Source: Candidatus Poribacteria bacterium (GTDB lineage Bacteria > Poribacteria > WGA-4E > B28-G17). Taken from it: 5,502 nucleotides of DNA. Positions 1 to 4,843 of this stretch are shown here, piece after piece. A program made the position numbers and the translations under genes. The stretch is from the NCBI GenBank assembly GCA_003645735.1, contig QNBQ01000150.1, forward strand, positions 1-5,502. Direction: 5' to 3'. The notes under the pieces were generated by a model, which saw nothing but the letters and a program-made list of their open reading frames with translations, made no database searches and was not told where the DNA came from. Positions within the stretch are counted from its first letter, which is position 1; every line of letters starts with the position of its first letter.

Positions 1-588
1 ATCGAGTTCACCACGCCCGAGGCGACGCTCGAACACCTCAAGGTCGCCGTGGAGCTGGGGAAGCCCATGGTCATCGCCACGACCGGCTACACGCCCCAGC
101 AGAGGGAGGAGCTTGAGAGGCTGGCAAACCGGATACCTTCCGTCGTCGCCCCGAACATGAGCGTCGGGGTCAACCTGCTTCTGAGGCTCGTGGAGGAGGC
201 GGCCAAAGCGTTGGGGGATGATTACGACGTTGAGATAATCGAGGCGCACCACAACAGGAAGAAGGACTCCCCCAGCGGCACCGCCCTCAGGATCGCCGAG
301 GTCATAGCCCGCGCGTTGGGCAGGGATTTGAACGAGGTGGCCGTCTACGGAAGGAAGGGGATGGTGGGCGAGAGGAGGCGTGAGGAGATAGGGATACACG
401 CCGTAAGAGGAGGGGATATCGTCGGGGATCACATCGTCATGTTCGCCGGGCAGGGCGAGCGGATAGAGATCGTCCACCGCGCCCACAGCCGCGAGACCTT
501 CGCCAGGGGCGCCTTGAGGGCGGCCAAATGGGTGGTGAACGCCCCTAGGGGGATGCACGACATCGGGGAGGTGCTCTTCGGTGACTAA
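1..588 (+). CDS. dapB: 4-hydroxy-tetrahydrodipicolinate reductase, C-terminal part (5' end outside window)
   Basis: DapB reduces 4-hydroxy-tetrahydrodipicolinate to tetrahydrodipicolinate with NAD(P)H, a cytosolic step of the diaminopimelate/lysine pathway that feeds peptidoglycan and protein synthesis. The reading frame is open from base 1, and 195 residues are visible against about 270 in the family. The N-terminal GxxGxMG nucleotide-binding loop is therefore missing, and cofactor preference cannot be judged. Visible signatures in order are FTTPEA at the start, ATTGYT, APNMSVGVN, the catalytic and substrate-binding block EAHHNRKKDSPSGTA (bases 241-285), and then GRxGxxGxR, EIGIHAVRGGDIVGDH, HRAHSR and the final AAxW helix. 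By family alignment, the first His of the HH pair and the Lys four residues later match E. coli H159 and K163. Nothing looks broken. The stop codon lies inside the start region of the next gene (8 bp overlap). Confidence 0.97.
   Translation: MEFTTPEATLEHLKVAVELGKPMVIATTGYTPQQREELERLANRIPSVVAPNMSVGVNLLLRLVEEAAKALGDDYDVEIIEAHHNRKKDSPSGTALRIAEVIARALGRDLNEVAVYGRKGMVGERRREEIGIHAVRGGDIVGDHIVMFAGQGERIEIVHRAHSRETFARGALRAAKWVVNAPRGMHDIGEVLFGD
565..571 (+). promoter_or_regulatory. Shine-Dalgarno site for the J-domain gene, inside dapB
   Basis: GGGGAGG ends nine bases before the GTG at 581. It supports GTG 581 as the true start although it lies within dapB. The next in-frame ATG (659) would remove the first helix of the J domain. 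The overlap suggests translation is coupled to dapB. Confidence 0.7.
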
Positions 589-880
589 AAAGAGGCGGAT
601 AACCCAAGAGGCGCTGGACGAGGCCAGGGAGCTGCTCAACCTCCCTAAAAAAGCGACGATGGAACAGATCAAGGAGGCATATAGGCTCATGGCGCTCAGA
701 TACCACCCCGATAAATGCCGCTCCCCTAAGTGCGAGGAGATGATGAGGCGGATCAACGAGGCGTATGAGATCCTGATGGAGTTCTGCCGAAGCTACCTCT
801 ACTCGTTCGAGATCGATAACATGGCCCGGGAGGAGGATTGGGAGGAGTGGCTGGAGAGGTTTTACCAGGATTACATCTGA
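581..880 (+). CDS. Small stand-alone J-domain protein (DnaJ-like co-chaperone)
   Basis: J-domain proteins bind DnaK/Hsp70 through the HPD loop and stimulate its ATPase. This protein is 99 residues, essentially only a J domain (residues about 13-68) plus an acidic, aromatic tail, so it is not a full DnaJ. There is no G/F linker, four-repeat zinc domain or client-binding domain. The HPD motif is at residues 42-44 (YHPDKC), preceded by the helix II pattern IKEAYRLMALRY and followed by the helix III pattern RRINEAYEILM. Cys46 and Cys51 flank the loop just after HPD, and Cys69 ends helix III, which is unusual for a standard DnaJ. From memory, similar short cysteine-containing J proteins with a YxYSF-like segment after helix III occur in thermophilic and other deep-branching bacteria, so this is probably a known subfamily of unclear client. 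The start is GTG at 581, overlapping the dapB stop. Confidence 0.93.
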   Translation: MTKKRRITQEALDEARELLNLPKKATMEQIKEAYRLMALRYHPDKCRSPKCEEMMRRINEAYEILMEFCRSYLYSFEIDNMAREEDWEEWLERFYQDYI

Positions 881-885
881 CGCGC

Positions 886-890
886 GGAGG
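886..890 (+). promoter_or_regulatory. Shine-Dalgarno site for the coiled-coil membrane protein gene
   Basis: GGAGG lies eight bases before the ATG at 899, in the 18-base gap after the J-domain gene. It fixes the start at 899 and is the clearest canonical site in the window. Confidence 0.75.
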
Positions 891-898
891 TTTGAGCG

Positions 899-1252
899 AT
901 GGAGGAGAGGACGGAGAAGTTGGAGGGGGCGATGGAACAGATCGACGAGAGGATGAACCGCCTGGAGCTGGAGATCGCTGAGCTGAGAAGCTCACATAAG
1001 ACGGAGGCCGACGAGATCAGGCGGATGATACTTGAGGAGACGGCGAAGGTGAGGGCGGAGCTCAAAGCGGAGATCGACAAGCTCGGGGATCGCCTGAACA
1101 GGCTCGAAAGCCGGCTGGACGGGCTGAGCGAACAGCTCAACGGCCTACAGATGCTCATCGTGAGCAACTTCAAATGGCTCATCGGCGTCATCCTGGGGAT
1201 GTTGATCCCGATGTGGGTGACCATAATACTTGCGATACTGTTCAGGGGATGA
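899..1252 (+). CDS. Coiled-coil protein with one C-terminal transmembrane segment (function unknown)
   Basis: The product is 117 residues. Residues 1-88 are highly charged and helical, and residues about 93-115 form one hydrophobic segment (WLIGVILG...ILAILF, with a proline at 104), followed only by RFRG-like charge at the end. No signal peptide is present, so a tail-anchored topology with the coil in the cytoplasm is likely. Hydrophobic residues follow a 4-3 heptad rhythm in two blocks: L8-M12-I15-M19-L22-I26-L29, and L62-L66-L69-L73-L76-L80-L83-I87. They are separated by a polar break at 31-39 and a 4-4-3 step near 51-62. This supports a parallel or antiparallel oligomeric coil. The layout resembles bacterial DUF1640/CCDC90-type coiled-coil anchors, but the resemblance is only architectural and I cannot assign a role. 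The stop is one base before the next gene's ATG. The opposite-strand frame here is a Ser/Leu-rich shadow. Confidence 0.82.
   Translation: MEERTEKLEGAMEQIDERMNRLELEIAELRSSHKTEADEIRRMILEETAKVRAELKAEIDKLGDRLNRLESRLDGLSEQLNGLQMLIVSNFKWLIGVILGMLIPMWVTIILAILFRG
1244..1248 (+). promoter_or_regulatory. Shine-Dalgarno site that sets the methyltransferase start
   Basis: AGGGG lies five bases before the ATG at 1254 and inside the last codons of the preceding gene. It favours ATG 1254 over the in-frame TTG at 1230, which would add eight residues unlike any methyltransferase N-terminus. Confidence 0.65.
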
Positions 1253-1253
1253 G

Positions 1254-1937
1254 ATGATCTTCGGCGAGGAGATCGCCCTCAGGTATGATGAGTGGTATCG
1301 AACCAAATGGGGGAGATACGCCGATGAGCTGGAGCGAAGGCTGATAGGAAAATCGCTCCTGCTGGAGAAAGGGGATACGCTTTTGGATGTGGGATGTGGG
1401 ACGGGAAATTATCTGATCGCCCTCTCGCCCGATGTAGCCCGTGCCGTAGGGGTCGACAGCTCCCTCCCGATGTTACGCGTTGCTCTGTCGAAGACATGCC
1501 AGGCGGAAAACATCTCGCTGATAAACGGCGACGCGTGCGATCTGCCGCTCAAGGACGGATCGGTCGACGTGACGCTTATGGTCACCTCCCTCGAGTTCTT
1601 CCCCTGCAAGGAGAGGGCGATCGAGGAGGCGCTGAGGGTGACGAGGAGGCAGATCGTGATCGGCTCGCTCAATCCGCTGAGCCTGTGGTGGATCTGGACC
1701 AGGGTTAAGGGGATCTTCAGGCGGACGGTCTATGATGGAGCTGAGCTGATCTCCCCCTTCAGGATCAGGGGGATGCTGAAAAGGGCCGATGGCCGGCTCG
1801 ACATCTCCATGAGCTTCGCGCTCTACCTCCCATGGCCGGGCGGGCTGAGCCGGCTCATCGAGAGGTTTCTGGGCGGAACAGGCCTCCCGTTCGGGGGGTT
1901 CGCCGTCGTATCGGCCTCAAAGGGGGCGGGAAGGTGA
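1254..1937 (+). CDS. Class I SAM-dependent methyltransferase (methyltransferase type 11 / UbiE-like fold)
   Basis: This is a 227-residue soluble methyltransferase that should transfer a methyl group from S-adenosylmethionine to an unknown small molecule or other acceptor. Motif I is LLDVGCGTG (D45 to G51), the acidic residue that binds the ribose hydroxyls is D68 in VGVDSS, motif post-II/III is GDACDLPL (D93-L99), and the motif IV region is DVTLMVTSLEFF. The N-terminal YDEWY segment is typical of this group. The C-terminal half has IGSLNPLSLWW and ends in a PFGGFAVVSA strand, as in many type 11 enzymes. No substrate-defining motif is recognisable, so UbiE or MenG activity should not be assumed. 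The gene follows the coiled-coil gene after one base and overlaps the URO-D-like gene by 4 bp (GTGA), so the two are probably translated together. That raises the possibility of related methyl chemistry, which is inference only. Confidence 0.93.
   Translation: MIFGEEIALRYDEWYRTKWGRYADELERRLIGKSLLLEKGDTLLDVGCGTGNYLIALSPDVARAVGVDSSLPMLRVALSKTCQAENISLINGDACDLPLKDGSVDVTLMVTSLEFFPCKERAIEEALRVTRRQIVIGSLNPLSLWWIWTRVKGIFRRTVYDGAELISPFRIRGMLKRADGRLDISMSFALYLPWPGGLSRLIERFLGGTGLPFGGFAVVSASKGAGR
1921..1926 (+). promoter_or_regulatory. Purine-rich ribosome-binding stretch for the URO-D-like gene
   Basis: AGGGGG ends seven bases before the GTG at 1934. It supports starting this gene at 1934, within the stop region of the methyltransferase gene, rather than at in-frame codons from 1832 onward whose translation (AEPAHREVSGRNRPPV) is low-complexity shadow of the methyltransferase. 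Confidence 0.55.
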
Positions 1938-3040
1938 CCTCCAGGGAGAGGCTGCTTGCGGCGATGACGAGGGGTAAGCCGGACAGACTGCCGATACACA
2001 TCCGCGGGGTGAGGGTTTGGGACGAGGGATGGGTCGAGTCGCGCCACCTCTCCTACAGGCCGGTCATAGAGGCGGTGGAGCGCCATTGCGATTGGGTCGC
2101 CAGTTGGTCGCCCAGCGCCGGGCTTTTCTTGACGGCGGCGAGAATGGATATACGGACGGAGAGGATCGACCTGGACGAGAGGTGGGCGCTGATAAAATCC
2201 ACGGTTCACACCCCGAAAGGCCCGCTCACATCGATCCACCAGGTGAGCAAGACGGGCATGCCGGGGCTGAGGAGGAAGTTCTGGGTGGAGTCGGAGGAGG
2301 ATCTGGAGCGGTTCCTCTCGATCCCCTATGTGCCGCCCAGGCCGGATGTGAAAGCGTTTTTCGAGCTGGAAAGGAGGATCGGGGACAGGGGGATCGTGAT
2401 GGTCGGCCTTTCGGATCCCATAGCGTATGTGCACGACCTGCTCGGATCGGAGCTTCTGGCGATCTGGAGCGTCGAGAGGAGGGATCTGGTGAGGATGCTT
2501 GTGGGGATCTTCGCCGAGAGGCTGATCGATCTGGTCTCCTATCTCCTCGAAAGCGGGGTTAGAGGGGTTTACGGATTTTCGGGCGAGGAGTATGTGGCCC
2601 CGCCGCTTCACTCCCCGAGGGACTTCCGCGAGTTCGTCGCCCTGCCCGAAAAGAGGATATTCGACCTGATCCACAGCTACGGCTCGCTTGTCCACGTCCA
2701 CTGCCACGGCAGGCTCAAGTCGGTGCTGGACATGTTCGTCGAGATGGGGGTCGACTGCCTCCACCCCGTCGAGCCGCCGCCCCTAGGAGACCTGACGCTG
2801 AGGGAGGCAAAGGAGAGGCTGAGGGGCAAGGTGTGCATCGAGGGGAACATCCAAATAGGCGACATCTACTCCGAGGAGCCTTCCAGATTCGAGGAGAAGG
2901 TCAAGGAGGTCGTCCTGGAGGGGGCCGAAGGGGGAGGGTTCATCCTCTGCCCCACGGCATCGCCCCATACGCCCGTCCTCCCAAGGAGGGCGGTCGAAAA
3001 CTACCTCGCCATGATAAGGATCGGCCTGAGCTTGGGATGA
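1934..3040 (+). CDS. Uroporphyrinogen decarboxylase superfamily protein (MtaA/CmuA-like, not HemE)
   Basis: The product has 368 residues and the URO-D TIM-barrel fold, which covers haem-pathway HemE and the corrinoid-dependent methyltransferases (MtaA, MtbA, CmuA). The N-terminus SRERLLAAMTRGKPDRLP is characteristic of the superfamily. The HemE signature RQAGRY, whose arginines hold the porphyrin carboxylates, is absent, so haem synthesis is unlikely. Other typical blocks are SGEEYVAPPLHSPRDF (from residue 216), the HVHCHGR strand end (H254, H256, C257, H258, G259), GVDCLHPVEPPP, CIEGNIQIGD and GGFILCPTASPHTP with C339 near the end. In MtaA-type proteins zinc is held by H-x-C and a distant Cys. 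Here the aligned positions read H256-C-H258 with C339 as the possible third ligand. Substrate is unknown; demethylation or methyl transfer is plausible. The start is GTG with a 4 bp overlap with the methyltransferase gene. Confidence 0.92.
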   Translation: MTSRERLLAAMTRGKPDRLPIHIRGVRVWDEGWVESRHLSYRPVIEAVERHCDWVASWSPSAGLFLTAARMDIRTERIDLDERWALIKSTVHTPKGPLTSIHQVSKTGMPGLRRKFWVESEEDLERFLSIPYVPPRPDVKAFFELERRIGDRGIVMVGLSDPIAYVHDLLGSELLAIWSVERRDLVRMLVGIFAERLIDLVSYLLESGVRGVYGFSGEEYVAPPLHSPRDFREFVALPEKRIFDLIHSYGSLVHVHCHGRLKSVLDMFVEMGVDCLHPVEPPPLGDLTLREAKERLRGKVCIEGNIQIGDIYSEEPSRFEEKVKEVVLEGAEGGGFILCPTASPHTPVLPRRAVENYLAMIRIGLSLG

Positions 3041-3041
3041 G

Positions 3042-3048
3042 GGAGGGG
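3042..3048 (+). promoter_or_regulatory. Shine-Dalgarno site that sets the exported protein's start
   Basis: GGAGGGG ends three bases before the ATG at 3052, with its GGAGG core five bases away. It favours ATG 3052 over the in-frame ATG at 3037, which overlaps the previous stop as ATGA but has no comparable upstream site. The choice changes only five residues (MREGN) ahead of the signal peptide. Confidence 0.6.
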
Positions 3049-3051
3049 AAC

Positions 3052-4530
3052 ATGAGGAGAGCTTTGATCATAGCCCTCGTGATCGTCTTCACATCCCACG
3101 GCTTCGCCGCCCTTTTCGGGAGGATAACCGATCCCATCCACGGGTTCTCGGTCGATCTCCCGAGAGGGTGGACGGTCAGGGCGTCGGTCAACCTCGGTAA
3201 AATCCTGATCGCCTCCGGCGACAGCACGAAGATCGTCTCGATCTTCGTCATGAAGGGGAAGCCGAAGGAGGTGCTGAGGCTGCTCACCTTTATGGTCAGA
3301 AGCGGGGTGATGTATCGGGAGGAAAAGGACGCTTTGGTGGCCAAGTGCTCCACCACTTACATGGGGGCGATCCCGTTCGTGGACGGGGCGACCGCGACCG
3401 ACCTGGGGTTTTACGGCCTGATCAACCGACCGGTCGACCTGACGATCACCATCTTCCCCGGCAGGAAATACAACGTCGTGATGGCGGTGATCGTCCCCCA
3501 GGGCGAGGAGGCCGAGGACGTCAGGCAGGTGGTGACATCCTTCCAGTTCGCCAAACCCACCGTGAAGGCCGAGACGGTCACGATCAGGGATTGGGACGGA
3601 ACGCCCGCCTTCTACATCGACCTGCCGAAGGGATGGAAGCTGGACGCAAGAATACTCAGGATGCCCAAATCGGTCATGGGCATGCCCTACATCAAGATAA
3701 GCTCGGACAGGGGGCGCGTGACATATATGCCGTTCAATTACACGTTCATGAGCTACGCCGACCCGATGATGCCGTTCGCCATAGCGACCGTGTTCGACCC
3801 CGACCTCGGGCAGGAGGTGCAGTGTCAGGGGGCCTATCAGGATCCGAGCCAGTTCATCCTGGGATGGATAGCCCCGAAGATGAACCTCCATCTAAACCCC
3901 GATGCGATCGAATCGTTCGATCTGCCGGAGCCGGAGGGGTTTCAGGCCACATATGGAATGGGCGGGGTGAGCGTGGACTTTGGGATCTATCACGCCAGCG
4001 GGGGGAGATGCGAGCTGGAGGTCCTCATGGCCAAAACGACCGCCAGCATGCCGCCGGGGGTGAGCTACGGGATGACCGGCAACGCGGTGGGGATCGAGGG
4101 CGATGAGGAGGCCAGGGCGGTGGCCGCCGCGGCGATCAGAAGCCTCGTCCCCGATCCTAAGTGGCTGAGGGCCAACCTCAGGGCCGAGATGCAGGAGATC
4201 AAAAGGGAGATGGAGCACAGGAGGTGGATGTGGAACGAGTTCAGGAAGACACAGCGATACATCAGCCAGCTCCATCAGGACTCGATGGCCCAGGAGCGGA
4301 AGTTCCAGGAGGAGATGGCCAGGGCTTTCGCCAACGTGCTTTCGGATCAGATCTACGTCCGCGACCCCGAAAGCGGCGAGGTGTTCCACATCGACGACGT
4401 GGCCCAGCAATACTGGACGAACGAGTTCGGGGATATCATCGGGGTGGATGAGCCGGTAGATGAGTGGAAGCTTGAGGCGATGGGATGGCATAAGATGGAG
4501 GCGAGGCTTGAGGGGTTCGGAAGCTGGTGA
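3052..4530 (+). CDS. Exported protein with tandem PsbP/DcrB-like domains and a helical C-terminal region
   Basis: The product has 492 residues. It begins with a signal peptide: MRR, a hydrophobic core ALIIALVIVF, and a likely cleavage after GFA at residue 19. No lipobox cysteine is visible, so a free periplasmic or secreted protein is expected. Two modules start alike: GFSVDLPRGW (D35-W40) and AFYIDLPKGW (D190-W195). These lines and the closing VTSFQF strand near residue 165 recall PsbP/DcrB/MOG1-type folds. The second copy is longer and ends near AAAIRSLVPDP (about 368). Residues about 371-432 are a charged helix rich in Glu, Arg, Met and Gln. The end contains YVRDPESGEVFHID (from 435) and YWTNEFGDIIG (from 454), a pattern I associate with other secreted proteins of unknown role. 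Function is not known. The small gene behind it follows after 18 bases. Confidence 0.86.
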   Translation: MRRALIIALVIVFTSHGFAALFGRITDPIHGFSVDLPRGWTVRASVNLGKILIASGDSTKIVSIFVMKGKPKEVLRLLTFMVRSGVMYREEKDALVAKCSTTYMGAIPFVDGATATDLGFYGLINRPVDLTITIFPGRKYNVVMAVIVPQGEEAEDVRQVVTSFQFAKPTVKAETVTIRDWDGTPAFYIDLPKGWKLDARILRMPKSVMGMPYIKISSDRGRVTYMPFNYTFMSYADPMMPFAIATVFDPDLGQEVQCQGAYQDPSQFILGWIAPKMNLHLNPDAIESFDLPEPEGFQATYGMGGVSVDFGIYHASGGRCELEVLMAKTTASMPPGVSYGMTGNAVGIEGDEEARAVAAAAIRSLVPDPKWLRANLRAEMQEIKREMEHRRWMWNEFRKTQRYISQLHQDSMAQERKFQEEMARAFANVLSDQIYVRDPESGEVFHIDDVAQQYWTNEFGDIIGVDEPVDEWKLEAMGWHKMEARLEGFGSW

Positions 4531-4538
4531 AGGGGGTG
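4531..4538 (+). promoter_or_regulatory. Ribosome-binding stretch for the small downstream gene
   Basis: AGGGGGTG directly follows the stop codon at 4530 and ends ten bases before the GTG at 4549. An in-frame TGA at 4543 rules out any earlier start, so GTG 4549 is the first possible start of this frame. Confidence 0.55.
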
Positions 4539-4548
4539 AAATTGAGCC

Positions 4549-4833
4549 GTGAACTTCCCCGAGGAGGTTCTCACCAAAAGCAAGAAGGGCAAGGTCGAGG
4601 TCAGGAGCCTTGTGGACGCCGGAAAGTTCGTCAGATACGAATACCTCGACCCGCAGACCGGCTCGCCGACCGAATCCAAAAGGAAGCTGGTGCTCATCAA
4701 AGGGGACGGCTCGACGGAGGAGTATTTCATCATACCGCTCAAGGACGGCAGGTTCCTGATGATCCCCACCCCCTCAAAGGGGGAGAGGATGGTCTGGGAC
4801 GGGGAGAAGGCGGTCGATATATTCTCGCTTTGA
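4549..4833 (+). CDS. Small hypothetical protein, beta-rich, 94 residues
   Basis: I do not recognise this family. The product has no cysteine, signal peptide or membrane segment. It is rich in Lys, Glu, Val and Gly, with alternating hydrophobic patterns that suggest a small beta-sheet protein: KFVRYEYLD, RKLVLIKGDG, EEYFIIPLKDGRFLMIP and GERMVWDGEKAVDIF. The composition is that of a real protein, while the two overlapping frames are Arg/Gly/Pro-rich. It sits between the exported protein (18-base gap) and the aminotransferase (10-base gap), in line with the same transcript. It might act with the exported protein, but that rests on position only, and the lack of a signal peptide argues against co-export by the general secretory route. 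The start GTG at 4549 is forced by an upstream in-frame stop; the next start would lose the first strand. Confidence 0.78.
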   Translation: MNFPEEVLTKSKKGKVEVRSLVDAGKFVRYEYLDPQTGSPTESKRKLVLIKGDGSTEEYFIIPLKDGRFLMIPTPSKGERMVWDGEKAVDIFSL

Positions 4834-4843
4834 GGTGGGGGAG

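Noticed and set aside
542..551. Perfect palindrome CCCCTAGGGG
   Set aside because: It falls on ordinary dapB codons (Pro-Arg), is single in the window, and has no loop or T-run, so it is not a terminator or a supported operator.
871..1224. A 117-codon minus-strand frame rich in Ser and Leu
   Set aside because: It mirrors the Glu/Arg/Leu-rich coiled coil on the plus strand, whose regular heptads and good ribosome-binding site make it the real gene.
1823..2764. A 313-codon open frame on the minus strand
   Set aside because: It lies opposite the URO-D-like gene, has His/Arg/Pro/Asp-rich composition with no recognisable motif, and results from the high-GC codon pattern of the true gene.
1934..3040. 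Identification of the URO-D-like gene as hemE
   Set aside because: The N-terminal RQAGRY porphyrin-binding signature is missing and no other haem gene is nearby.
2833..3051. Extension of the exported protein upstream to 2833
   Set aside because: The extra residues overlap the URO-D-like gene in another frame, are low-complexity, and would bury a clear signal peptide.
3001..3891. A 296-codon open frame on the minus strand
   Set aside because: It is the antisense shadow of the exported-protein gene; the translation is His/Asp/Arg-rich and shows no domain.
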